This document shows positions 29,974 to 41,285 of a stretch of DNA of 64,000 nt, piece by piece. A model generated the notes under the pieces. It was given only the letters and a program-made list of their open reading frames with translations. It did not search any database and was not told the DNA's origin. The stretch's first letter is position 1. Every line of letters starts with the position of its first letter. A program made the translations under genes and the position numbers. The stretch is from Unio delphinus (Eukaryota; Mollusca; Bivalvia; Unionida; Unionidae): contig JAQISU010000210.1 of NCBI GenBank assembly GCA_029339505.1, positions 12,103,501 to 12,167,500 on the forward strand. Reading direction: 5' to 3'.

Positions 29974-30899
29974 GTAATACTTGACTTTAAACCTATAGTA
30001 GATGGATGGAGACAATTTTCAGAAGCGATTTTAAGTAATCTTAAGAATTCAACTCGCGTTAAAAAGGTCATTTGATTCAGTCTTGGTAAAATAATAATAG
30101 TATCTACTAACACATATCAAAATGTTCTTGATTTATAATTATTAGCATTACTTGAATCGTTACACATTACATTTATAAGGTTATGAAAGTTGTCTTTTCC
30201 ATTAGTTACTTCAATCTGAAATTCAAAACCATTATACACTTGATTTAAATGTTCACCACATGACATATAAACAGTAACTCTTTTCCATAGTTTAATAATT
30301 TTTCTTATTAACTAATGATTTTCTCGTCATGTAAAGCAGAAAAGAATAATGAATATTGATAAATTCAGACACTTTTAGTTGTTTTTTATGACGTAAAAAT
30401 CAACGCTTTTCCTGTGATTTTTAATGATTCTAAAAAATTAATTTTGTAAATTCTCAATAATCACGGTAATTTTGTAATTCAAGACTTCACACTACTAAGA
30501 CGACGTGTCAGTACTATAACACTGAAATGCGTTGGCTATATGTATCAGATGGAATATGGAAGCTGTGTACAATTTTACATGCAAAATCTATTCAATTTTT
30601 GTAACATCAAATTTCGTAACTTATACAATATAAGGTTCCTGGAAAGAAAGACCAAGATGAATTTAAATTTTGTACAAAAATATATATAATTGTTTGAAAG
30701 ACTATAAACATTGGCTGTCATTGTCTGGTACAAATAAATCATAATTTTTCTTTCAGCAGTTCGTATTCAATTCCTATAATTGATAAAACTTATAAGAAGC
30801 GTGTTCATTCTGCTAAAAAAAAAATGTATGCACCATAACAAAATGATGCACTAGTACAGGCTTCATGGCCCGTAAAACGCATACAATAGATTATTACAA

Positions 30900-31690
30900 A
30901 CATAAGGTAATATAAATTACATGTGTATTAACATATGCACCAGTATAATACAAACATAAGGTTCTATAAAATACATGTGCATTAACATATTTACCAGTAT
31001 AATACAAACATAAGGTTCTATAAAATACATGTGCATTAACATATTTACCAGTATAATACAAACATAAGGTTCTATAAAATACATGTGCATTAACATATTT
31101 ACCAGTATAATACAAACATAAGGTTCTATACAATACATGTGCATTAACATATTTACCAGTATAATACAAACATAAGGTTCTATAAAATACATGTGCATTA
31201 ACATATTTACCAGTATAATACAAACATAAGGTTCTATAAATTACATGTGCATTAACATATTTACCAGTATAATACAAACATAAGGTTCTATAAAATACAT
31301 GTGCATTAACATATTTACCAGTATAATACAAACATAAGGTTCTATAAATTACATGTGCATTAACATATTTACCAGTATAATACAAACATAAGGTTCTATA
31401 AAATACATGTGCATTAACATATTTACCAGTATAATACAAACATAAGGTTCTATACAATACATGTGCATTAACATATTTACCAGTATAATACAAACATAAG
31501 GTTCTATAAAATACATGTGTATTAACATATTTACCAGTATAATACAAACATAAGGTTCTATAAAATACATGTGCATTAACATATTTACCAGTATAATACA
31601 AACATAAGGTTCTATAAAATACATGTGCATTAACATATTTACCAGTATAATACAAACATAAGGTTCTTTTCATGTGCATTAACATATGTA
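30900..31690. repeat. 54-bp minisatellite, about 14 copies
   Basis: Unit AATACAAACATAAGGTTCTA followed by TAAAATACATGTGCATTAACATATTTACCAGTAT. As 54 is a multiple of three and the unit has no stop in one minus frame, it gives a 266-aa frame of 18-residue repeats. With no start context, flanking exon or bias beyond the repeat, I treat this as satellite, not gene. Confidence 0.9.
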
Positions 31691-32770
31691 CCATCTTCGC
31701 ATTGCCCTAAGGCAAATTAGTATTTTTTTTAAAAAAATAGATTGCACATGGCACTAGATATTACAATCAGACATAATATTGACACACTTGATGATAGTCG
31801 ATTATTGAATCTATTGTTCTTAAATACTTTCATTTGATTATACTCATTAGATTGAACCCTCTAATAATCATCTTCGAAAATTCTTAAACCGTTTTATTCA
31901 CAATATATAAAAAGTATAGAAATTATATCAGTATGTCTCAGTCGCCTGGGTATGACCAGAATAATGACATTCTAAAATTTAACGTCAGTTTTTTTTAAAT
32001 GGCAAACAAAATTGTAGTAAAAAAATAACTTTTTATCTGCAATGAAGAAATATTTCCTGCAAAATAATACTCATCTTATCAAGGGAAAATCACTGCCATC
32101 TATGTCTTTTTTCACTGCATCTAAGTAAAAAAATAACTTTTTATCTGCAATGAAGAAATATTTCCTGCACAATAATACATATCTTATCAAGGTAAAATCA
32201 CTGCCATCTATGTCTTTTTTTACTGCATCTAAGTCGTTCTTTGTTTAGACGTTATCTTTACAATGTTGTAACGTAGTTTAGAATCGACACCATATAGTTT
32301 ATATTTACATCCGAAACGCCAACATTAAGGTTTTTATTGTTGTCACTGTCTATAAAGAAGACACTAATGCGTATATCACCGTGGCGAATTAATTATTGTC
32401 TAGATATATTTCTTTAGTCATTTTGTCGAAAATAGTTTTAAAACAAGCGACACCGGTGAGAAGATAGGTATCATTCTACACACGTGCATAGTAGATACCG
32501 TCGTTAAGTCATTAAGACAACCCATAAAGGTTATCTGAGTACTGTGAATGGCTGAAATATTATTCTAAGGGAATACCAATTTTTCTAATCCGCTATTTAA
32601 AAACATATTGTCAGGGTCCGCTCCACTTCGGTGAAGTTGATGTCTAAAGCTGTCAAAACGGTTGCCGAACTTCTGAAAAAAGAGGAATGAACCAAACAGT
32701 ATATGTGATTTTGCCAGACGAATCATCAGTTTCATCTATATAACTACCCGCTTCATCTCTTCCTCTCTTC
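31691..32770. other. Intergenic; one local duplication of about 110 bp
   Basis: AAAAAATAACTTTTTATCTG through CTATGTCTTTTTTCACTGCATCTAAGT occurs at about 32021-32128 and again at 32129-32234. No gene is seen. Confidence 0.6.
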
Positions 32771-32980
<210 letters not shown>

Positions 32981-33327
32981 CCGACACACAGACAGAGACA
33001 GACATAAAGAGAACAATGATCGCTCTGTTTCAATAGGTATCATGTTTAAAAATATAATACAAAATCTATTATGTTTTAAACTGAAATAAAATAAATGAAA
33101 GTTGTTTTAGAATTTCAAGACAAGGTGTTCACTCAGAAGTCATATTTTAAAACTTAAAGGCAAACTTCAACGATGTAAAACATTCTCAACGAAATTTTAT
33201 TTTGTAACTCATCATAAATCTTATGAACTACTGCTTTTATCTCAGTGGTGTAATATACCAGGGTTATAAATCATTATGGAGCACTAATAATATCGCATGA
33301 GTTTAAAAAATAAAATATTTTATCAGG

Positions 33328-33329
<2 letters not shown>

Positions 33330-33392
<63 letters not shown>

Positions 33393-33451
33393 GTGTATGT
33401 ATGAGTGTGTGTGTGTGTGTGTGTCAATGTCAATGTATATGTTTGTGTGTG

Positions 33452-33502
<51 letters not shown>

Positions 33503-33505
33503 ACC
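33330..33505. repeat. (TC)n / (TG)n / (GA)n compound microsatellite
   Basis: TC run 33332-33389, TG-rich centre, GA run 33456-33501. The TC and GA arms could form a hairpin in single strands. Confidence 0.95.
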
Positions 33506-34166
33506 CCGACACCGTATGAATAGGAGCAAACGTAGAGCCAGTTTTTATTTACAACATTTTTTATCGGAACATCAATTACATTAACTGGAAGATATAATGA
33601 TGCTTTTAGCATACTCCATAGTATCAACTTGATACGAAATTGAGTTCCAAGTATGAAGATATATTCTGAAATTTAACAGATAAAGCTAAGAGGATAAACA
33701 GACTAATTTTATCGTTTTCGTAGTTTTACAATGGAACATCTGAGGTGTAATAAGCCTTGGTACACACGCACTCAGAGAAATATACACACACAAAGAGACA
33801 CACTACGAAATACGTAATGGACTTGCTGTACAATCCAGGAAGCAAGCGGTGAAAGAAGTAAATAATGAAGTGAACACGAGCATATTTTAAAATGTTCACC
33901 CGGTATTTGTGGATAGTTTGAGTGTCCGTTATGATTTAGGAAATATAGTTTTAATTTAATGGTACTTAAACGTTACTCGTGAAGTGTCACCCAATTGCGA
34001 AGTGTCACCCAAAAGATTACGAAACCCTAAATAATTTATTGATCAAACACTTTCAGTTTATTAAGTTAATTCAATGTTTTCTCAAGATACTTATACATTT
34101 TGGGAATCGCTATTGAAGCCTCATTTATCTTTCTAACTTCTCTATAAACCTTTTAATGGACCTTAG

Positions 34167-35159
34167 TCAATGTACCTCTCTCACGTGGCTGTGTATATTG
34201 GGCAGGAAATCCCACTGTTTAGCCAGATGTGGCACTCCCCCTAATTTCATCCACTTAGTCCCTATTACCACACAGAAGTCTTCCCATCCTTTTGTTCCAC
34301 CCAGGGATAATATCTCAAGGTAGACAACCTTGGGGTCTTTAGCGTTTTTGTTCTTCACAATTGAAGCTGGACAGAGGTACGCATCACTGTGGGACATCCA
34401 TCTCATCTCCATCACCACGTTAAGAGGACATCGACCCATCTTTTGTTCTTTCTCTACTTCCTCAATGACAAACTGGCAGGCTTTACGAATGATATCGTAA
34501 TTCTGCTGCTCGCTTAAGTCAAAAGCAAACTCCATATTGTTTACGGAAACTTTTTCGATGTAATTCCGAAAGTGTATAGCATTTGTCAATTTCTCGTATA
34601 GGATCTCCAATCTAGGATACATTATATGTTTCAAAACGGAGAAGCCAATTCGTTGCATAGTTCGAAACGTTGAAGGATGCTTGAAAAGTGCCTGAGAACG
34701 GTAATACATTTCAGTAAAGTGCCAGTCCCACCATTTCTGTTTCTTGTAACGAGCCTCGCCTACCAGTTCGTAGTTACCATCTTCAACTTTGTTGATTATT
34801 CGAGCCCAGACTTCATCATTACGTGCACTGTATGTGCAAACAGGCCACAGAGAGTTCATAGGAAACCAGAAGAGTTCTAAAGACCAATTATGCTCCGCCA
34901 GACCCTCCATCACGCCCGGTGTAAAGAAGATATGATGAACGCTGAAGTAGTCATTGACCGTTTTGACAACAGTTAGCTTGTTTTCCAATCTAAGAGTCAG
35001 GTCATATACAACACCAAAGAGCCCAAAGTTAGCTGTGACAGCTTTCATCATCTCCTCGTCATGTGTATCTCTAGCATACGTTTGCACCTGCCCGTTACTG
35101 TCAACAATTCTCATCTGAACTACATAATCACACGGGCATTTGCAGTCCTTTCCAACACC
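34167..35159 (-). CDS. Exon 3 (last) of a host FAD-linked sugar-lactone oxidase
   Basis: 331 codons including stop. The family oxidises aldonolactones (L-gulono-, L-galactono- or D-arabinono-1,4-lactone) using FAD, as in ascorbate synthesis. The exon opens after a splice acceptor (TTCTTAACAG at 35160-35169) with G-V-G-K-D-C, then D-Y-V-V-Q-M-R-I-V-D and A-N-F-G-L-F-G-V-V-Y-D-L-T, the end of the FAD-binding fold. The rest is the C-terminal ALO domain. Near the end P-H-L-A-K stands where the family usually has H-W-x-K. The open frame and good splice signals suggest a working gene. Exact substrate cannot be told. Confidence 0.87.
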   Translation of the reverse strand, partial: GVGKDCKCPCDYVVQMRIVDSNGQVQTYARDTHDEEMMKAVTANFGLFGVVYDLTLRLENKLTVVKTVNDYFSVHHIFFTPGVMEGLAEHNWSLELFWFPMNSLWPVCTYSARNDEVWARIINKVEDGNYELVGEARYKKQKWWDWHFTEMYYRSQALFKHPSTFRTMQRIGFSVLKHIMYPRLEILYEKLTNAIHFRNYIEKVSVNNMEFAFDLSEQQNYDIIRKACQFVIEEVEKEQKMGRCPLNVVMEMRWMSHSDAYLCPASIVKNKNAKDPKVVYLEILSLGGTKGWEDFCVVIGTKWMKLGGVPHLAKQWDFLPNIHSHVREVH

Positions 35160-35305
35160 CTGTTAAGAAAAAGGAATATATTAAACGATGATTTGAGAAG
35201 CAATAATATAGTTATTAATAGAAATAAATGTTGTTTAAAACAGTTTCATTTATAGTTAACTTCAGTAAAGAGACGAACAGACAGATGGAAATATATGAGA
35301 CGTAC

Positions 35306-35455
35306 ATGACATCCGGTAATGATGACACCGACAGTCTGGACAATGGTCAGGAGAGTGTTGCATGGTAAATTGATGCCATTCTCGAGTTCAAATTGTTTGA
35401 ATTCCTCTGTTGACACTCCAGCCATTATGTGGACATCAACAGTTCTGTCTTTGCC
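35306..35455 (-). CDS. Exon 2 of the host FAD-linked sugar-lactone oxidase
   Basis: Fifty codons, phase 0 on both sides. Acceptor CATAG ends at 35456, donor GTACGT begins at 35305. It encodes D-V-H-I-M-A-G-V-S-T-E-E-F and G-V-I-I-T-G-C-H, which with the next exon completes the T-G-x-H-G-x-G-like stretch of the FAD-binding PCMH fold. It is too short to appear as a stand-alone long frame but is clearly coding by splice sites, phase and family fit. Confidence 0.85.
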
Positions 35456-35829
35456 CTATGGAGAAAAAAGAAGCAGAAAATAACAAGAACTGATTTAAAC
35501 TGTGTTACCTAATAATATATGGCTATGATATGATAATCGAGAATATAAGATAAAAGAATGACTCTTAGCTGAACCGACAGGATTAAAATAAAATCTAAGA
35601 ATTAAAAACATGGAACAAAGTCTACCAAGCAATTGGGCCGCTGGAATTTTTTCAGACGGTCGTTATGGATTTATTCCTCTCTTTTTGAAAACTAATTTTC
35701 AAGGGAAAAAAAAATCATATACACAAAACATTTTACACAATACGATGCGTGATATGACAATTCCTTTCATAAAATTATATTTTATTACAAATGTCGATTA
35801 TTATATTGAATTAAGAGTGTTAAATATTG

Positions 35830-36780
35830 TTTTATATTACGAGTTTAAAATATGATATTGTAATACGAGTGTTGAATGTGATATCGTAATACGAGTGTTG
35901 AATATGATATTGTAATACGAGTGTTGAATATGATATTGTAATGCGAGTGTTGAATATAATATTATGTTACGAGTGTTGAATATAATATTATGTTACGAGT
36001 GTTGAATATGATATTGTAATACGAGTGTTGAATATGATATTGTAATACGAGTGTTGAATATGATATTGTAATGCGAGTGTTGAATATAATATTATGTTAC
36101 GAGTGTTGAATATGATATTGTAATACGAGTGTTGAATATGATATTGTAATACGAGTGTTGAATATGATATTGTAATGCGAGTGTTGAATATGATATTGTA
36201 ATACGAGTGTTGAACATGATATCGTAATACGAGTGTTGAATATGATATTGTAATACGAGTGTTGAATATGATATTGTAATGCGAGTGTTGAATATAATAT
36301 TATGTTACGAGTGTTGAATATGATATTGTAATACGAGTGTTGAATGTAATATTGTGTTGCGAGTGTTGAATACGATATTTTAATTCAAATGTTGAAAATG
36401 ATATTGTAATACGAGTGTTGAATATGATATTGTAATACGAGTGTTGAATATTATATAGTAATACGAGTGTTGAATATGATATTGTAATACGAGTACTGAA
36501 TATGATATTGTAAGACGAGTGTTGAATATGATATCGTAATACGAGTGTTGAATATGATATTGTAATACGAGTGTTGAATATGATATTGTAATACGAGTGT
36601 TGAATATGATATTGTAATACGAATATTGAATGATATTGTAATACGATTGTTGAATATGATATCGTAATACGAGTGTTGAATATGATATTGTAATACGAGT
36701 GTTGAATATGATATTGTAATACGAGTGTTGAAAATGATATTGTAATGCGAGTGTTGAATATGATATTGAATTACGACTCT
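35830..36780. repeat. 26-bp minisatellite, about 36 copies, in the oxidase intron
   Basis: Unit GAGTGTTGAATATGATATTG TAATAC with variants (GTAATGC, ATTATGTTAC, CGTAATAC). Higher-order blocks of 3-4 units repeat. A 179-aa minus frame across it is an artefact. Confidence 0.92.
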
Positions 36781-37269
36781 CTATTTTTATAATAAATTGA
36801 AACACATACGAAGAAAACATATTGATTACATTATCTTTCCATAATATTTCATTTTTGTTCTGGCATACACTACAACTACTACTTCTACTACTTTTCGCAC
36901 CTACAATATTAAGTTTCATATACTACTTGCTTGTAACGCTGTACTATTTTTTCGTCTTTTACTTTTTGAAGACCAAACGTTTGTAAGAAAATAATTAATA
37001 TATGCATCGCCAAAAACGCAACGCAATTTCCACCATGGATTTATAATAACTGATATGTTCATATAAGGGGCTTCAAGAAAGCTAAACAAATACAATTCCT
37101 ACACAGATATGTCTTTGTCTTAGCGACAACCTCGTTATAGAATTTTCGTACTTGCTGAAATTTGATATTCAGCGATTTACAATTATTGTCTTGTTAAATC
37201 TTTGTAGAGAGAAGGAAATGAAAATACCTACACAGGGCTTTCTTTGTCGTTGCGACAACCTTGTTATAG

Positions 37270-37274
37270 ACATT
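37270..37274. repeat. Left target-site duplication of copy C (ACATT)
   Basis: ACATT precedes AGCAGCAGAGAGGG and recurs at 52739-52743 after CTCTCTGCTGCT. Confidence 0.85.
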
Positions 37275-37510
37275 AGCAGCAGAGAGGGTGAATCCTACAA
37301 CATTTTTTGTTTTTATTTTTGATTATACCCCTCCAAATAACACTAGACCCTTCTCGCGAAATAACTAGAAAAAAAAAATGACAGTGAACATGGGATTCGC
37401 ATTCGCGTTTTCGTTGATGTCGCAACGTCGTTGTCACTCACCCTCTCTGCTGCTAAGGTTTACGGTGATTTTAACCGAATATTTGATCAAGTCCGATACG
37501 ATATCGTGTT
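37275..37510 (+). repeat. Left terminal inverted repeat of copy C
   Basis: Matches the reverse complement of 52503-52738 base for base over nearly all its length. It begins AGCAGCAGAGAGGGTGAATCC. A nested inverted copy of the terminus (TCACCCTCTCTGCTGCT) ends at 37454. The inner 50 bases duplicate the end of the ATPase gene. Confidence 0.92.
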
Positions 37511-37543
37511 CGAGGGTCATGTAAATCACTACGACGAAAATCA

Positions 37544-38907
37544 CTACGATTTTACAAATAGACTAATTTGTAAAACCTCCTCTTGTAAATCAATCAGATT
37601 ATTAGACTGGTCAGTGAGTTTGAAATTAATTCTGGTTAATGAATTATTATGACATCGCATATAGACTGGATTCACCAGAGACTCAATTATTAAAAACCCT
37701 GGAGGAGCTGTTGGTGCAAATGAATACAAAATATATCCCTGCTGAGCTTGATTTGATCGTTCTAAATTTATTTGATAGCTTCCTTCGATCACATCACATA
37801 CTAAATTGAGCGCAATCACCGTTGAAATATTCACATTGAACGGAGCAATATGCCTACCGCCACAATCTGGGTCATTATTATGTTTGAGGATAGTTGTTTG
37901 TGGTTGTGATGGTGTTTTTTTCCACGTATCATGAATTTTTTTGAAACCTTCATCGATGGCATCACTGAGAGATTTTTGTAATTCTGAGATATTATATCCT
38001 GGTAGTTTAAACTCACGAATATCTTCAACGCGTATATTACCTTTCATCGCAAACTCTGTTCTCGTTTTAGGATTATCGTCACCTAATATCTCTTGAATAA
38101 TTTGTGAATGAAATGTTTCCATGTCATTGATGATTTTGTTACATATTTCTACAACGCTAATAAATTCATCTCGGGTGAGAGTGCCGGATTTAATGGATAT
38201 TAACAACAGTAAAAATCATATTCCATCGCTGTGAAATTTTCAGTAATTTTGTTCTGTCGGGGTACGAATTTGACAACGTTATTTTCTACTATTCCATTGA
38301 AAAGTTCCCACTTATTATAATCTTTATAACTCTTTATTGGATTATCAGATTTTATCCTGTCTGTGATATAATCGGTTTTTTGTGGTTCTGGTAATTTAAC
38401 GGTTTTTCCCCCGGGTGGGATTTCAGGCCATCCCAGTACGGTTCTAATAGAACTCTGATAGATATCTACGACGTATCCTTCTGTGCTTATTTCAATGGCA
38501 GATGATAGTGTCGGCACATGAACTGTTATAGCTATTTTTGACTCTACTCCAGTAATCGATTTTATTCTACGCGCGAATTCATCATTGATTTGTTCAATTT
38601 GATATGATCCGGTTGGTATGGAAACAACATTCCAGTCTGGGGTACCGTCGGGTTTATTCTTATTTGCAAATACCAGGGAATTATTGGGTTGTTGACCACC
38701 AAATGATTTTGACCTAATATTTGGCCAACTGTGGTATACTCGTAATTTTGCTAGCGCTATCTCCTTCACTGGGACCGGAGAGGGGAAATTCACACTGAAT
38801 TCTGGATTCGTTGAGGTTATTGAGATCATGCTTGTTTGTACTGGGTTTGTGTTCTCCACTATTTGTTGAAGTAATTCCATCTGTGTTGTCATTGTTATTA
38901 TACTCAT
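37544..38907 (-). pseudogene. Penton / minor capsid candidate of copy C, one frameshift
   Basis: Counterpart of the intact 453-aa protein of copy B. The N-terminal part is open at 38200-38907 (235 aa) and the C-terminal part at 37544-38206 (220 aa). They are separated by a one-base difference next to a T-run near 38205-38212. Both halves remain closely similar to copy B, so the break is either very recent or an assembly error. Confidence 0.72.
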
Positions 38908-39361
38908 GTTTTTGTACTTCTAATTTTGACATCGCAGAATCATATATATCTACCATCGCTGAAAACTCACTCTCTGATATAATTGTATCATCGAGCGATG
39001 ACGATATCAATGAGGATAATTGCGAGTATGCAGTGGACACAACATGAAATTGAATTATGTAGTCTTGTAGTTTCCGTTGGCTGCATGTGGATATTTTTTT
39101 TGTGATTATTGAAATAATTCCAGTGATTGTTGTTGCCGCAGAAATGCAAATTGGAACAGCTATCGGGGCCATCATTGTCACTGAAGACAGTATAATACCA
39201 GCTCCGGTGATTACACCACTCACAGCGTACACAGTAACATCAATTGCGGTAATTCTCCTGCGATATTTTTTAATTTTCATTGCATACTCCTCAGAGAGGG
39301 TTTTGAGTCTAGTTTGATATTCTCTGACCTGATCATAGCGATATTGCGATGATGAAATCAT
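38714..39361 (-). CDS. Two-helix membrane protein of copy C
   Basis: 215 aa, intact. Basic amphipathic N-terminus, two hydrophobic helices (about residues 43-90) with many Ile/Val/Ala, then a helical domain. The 3' part overlaps the start of the penton candidate by about 190 bp in another frame. In copy B this overlap region is duplicated. It probably sits in or acts on membranes; no enzyme motif is visible. Confidence 0.7.
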   Translation of the reverse strand: MISSSQYRYDQVREYQTRLKTLSEEYAMKIKKYRRRITAIDVTVYAVSGVITGAGIILSSVTMMAPIAVPICISAATTITGIISIITKKISTCSQRKLQDYIIQFHVVSTAYSQLSSLISSSLDDTIISESEFSAMVDIYDSAMSKLEVQKHEYNNNDNTDGITSTNSGEHKPSTNKHDLNNLNESRIQCEFPLSGPSEGDSASKITSIPQLAKY

Positions 39362-39391
39362 TTTTTATTTTAAATACGCTATCGTTTTCAA

Positions 39392-40342
39392 TTACGATTT
39401 ACTTAAATCCGCTACGAATTCCACATACCACGTTGTTGAGACCCTAACCAAATTTTTATCAGTAGATGTGATTGTAAACTTTTCAGTTGTATTCTTGTCG
39501 ATGATCGTTGAAATCGTATTATTGACCCCAGATGAACTGGACGATGAAATATTAAATTGAGACAATGGTGTTACTAGTGTTAATCGATAAATACCCTTAA
39601 CGGTTGCAGTGATATCTAATTTGTTGTTTGTAGGTGACCACTCAAATGATCCGTGTTGGATTGTATATACTATGTTGTTGGTTTTCTCATGAGGAATTTT
39701 TGTTTTTTCAATGACTGTTATCATCCTCGAAAAATCACCTTTGACGGCTTCGATGAAGTTTTTCGTCTCATCGATGGATTTTTTAATATTCGGGAGTTTT
39801 AGTTCAATTTTATCGAATGTAGTTCCAATAAATTTATCAATGATATTTCTACGAAATGCGGTAAACTGTTTTATGTGTTCTTCAATTCTAGATTCAAGTG
39901 TTGTTAGTACAACCACAGAATTGTTTAACTCATCGTTGAGAATTTTTAATCGATCTGTAATCGTCGAAACGAGTACACCCGGTTTGAGTTTACCCTGATC
40001 GGAAAATAACGCAACGGTGTTCTCGATTGCGTTTTGTTGTTTAACTAAAATATCATCCAGAGAAATATTACTGGTTTTCAATTTACCCTGATCGGAAAAT
40101 AACGCAACGGTGTTCTCGATTGCGTTTTGTTGTTTAACTAAAATATCATCCAGAGAAATATTACTAGATTTCAATTTACCCTGGCGATCTTGAAATACAA
40201 CTATTTCATTGGGTTCAACACTTTCTAAATTCAACGTCTCAGCTATTTCATCTTTAATTTTTTTTGTTATATCCTTGATAGAATCAGGGGTTGCAGTGCC
40301 ATCGGGTTTTGGTTTCAAAGATCTCCCCCAAATATCAATCAT
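39392..40342 (-). CDS. Fibre-like protein of copy C
   Basis: 316 aa, intact, co-linear with the copy B protein. The two 31-residue repeats are encoded by 93-bp DNA units that are almost identical (39990-40082 and 40083-40175). The equivalents in B have diverged more, a sign of repeat homogenisation. Anchor, repeat shaft, coiled coil and beta-rich C-terminus are as in B. The role as an attachment fibre is inferred. Confidence 0.6.
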   Translation of the reverse strand: MIDIWGRSLKPKPDGTATPDSIKDITKKIKDEIAETLNLESVEPNEIVVFQDRQGKLKSSNISLDDILVKQQNAIENTVALFSDQGKLKTSNISLDDILVKQQNAIENTVALFSDQGKLKPGVLVSTITDRLKILNDELNNSVVVLTTLESRIEEHIKQFTAFRRNIIDKFIGTTFDKIELKLPNIKKSIDETKNFIEAVKGDFSRMITVIEKTKIPHEKTNNIVYTIQHGSFEWSPTNNKLDITATVKGIYRLTLVTPLSQFNISSSSSSGVNNTISTIIDKNTTEKFTITSTDKNLVRVSTTWYVEFVADLSKS

Positions 40343-40343
40343 G

Positions 40344-40718
40344 TTATTGTAAAACTCTTTCTCTCTCTAAAAAGCGATTGCTGGTGTAGTCATTTACGAC
40401 AATATGAGGTGGTTTCTCCCTTGGGTTACCCAAGGAGTTAGAAATAGCGTCAAGGACATTTAATACTTCACTGCCGCATATTGGTGGGTCATTGATTTGT
40501 TGTGTTGGTAGCGTAGAATACCAAGTCTTCATTGGAAATTGTTTTATGTAACGCATAAACTCTTTTGGTGGGGCTAATCCATATGAATCAAAATAGACAA
40601 TCCCACGTGGATCAATAGCGTATGCAACCCAGTGAGTTCCAGGTCCGGTGCTGTTATCGAGATTAATAATACCTGTTTCAGTTTTGTTTGGTTGATGTGG
40701 TAATTGATCTTGGTAGTC
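40344..40718 (-). pseudogene. Adenain-type protease of copy C, N-terminus deleted
   Basis: The catalytic region is kept (G-T-H-W, Y-F-D-S-Y, T-Q-Q, P-I-C-G). The DNA for the first 27 or so residues and the intergenic gap is missing: the pX repeat codons run straight into the protease at D-Q-L-P-H. The protease then lies in a different frame from pX and lacks its own start. Only a short product from an internal ATG (near 40556, after H and D) could be made, which would lack part of the triad. Confidence 0.8.
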
Positions 40719-41236
40719 TCAGGCCTGATCCGTGAACGGATCTCCCGCTGTACCATGAATACGGGGTTCCTGGTAGTCTTAGACCCTTTCCGCTGTACCA
40801 TGAATACGGGGTTCCTGGTAGTCTTAGACCCAATCCATGAACGGATCGTCTCTTTTTTTTATATCCTTGTCCAGCTGCCTTTTTCAACGCCATTCCTGCT
40901 GCAGTACCAACGGCTCCTAACGCTGCCGCTTTAGCCACTGCTGGGGCTGCTGCTGCAATCAATGCTGGTATTGCAGCTAACAATGGAAATATACCACCCG
41001 TTTTCATCATATTTTTAATAGCAGCCGCAGAAAGAGTAATCTGAACACCTTTTTTATCCTTGAAAGCATCATTGAAATGTTTCACCTGACGAGTTGTCAG
41101 CGATAATTTATTTGCACCACCAGTCATTTGATTAGGTTTCAACGTGATTGTGGTTCCACATTTTTTTAGCCGATTCTGATTGCAATTTTTTGATTTGACC
41201 AGGAGTTAACGCAACACTAATAACACTATATGACAT
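40678..41236 (-). pseudogene. Hydrophobic pX-like protein of copy C, frameshifted and 3'-truncated
   Basis: It starts at 41236 like the B gene, but a run of seven A (six in B) near 41161-41167 shifts the frame after about 24 codons. The remainder is open at 40678-41142. The repeats L-R-L-P-G-T-P-Y-S-W-Y-S are present, with an extra S-V-H-G-insert variant, and the deletion into the protease gene follows. M-T-G-G is conserved. Confidence 0.7.
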
Positions 41237-41285
41237 TATACATAATAGATTGATTCTAATTCAATGAAAAATCGAGAAAAATCGT

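Larger units (their letters stand above)
35456..37274. other. Intron remainder on the 3' side of copy C, with a large minisatellite
   Basis: Host intron sequence between exon 2 and copy C. It contains the 26-bp satellite at 35830-36780 and otherwise only AT-rich DNA. Confidence 0.75.

Noticed and set aside
30894..31694. 266-aa protein made of 18-residue repeats
   Set aside because: The 54-bp satellite unit has no stop in this frame by chance of its length; other frames are open too, and there is no promoter, splice or family support.
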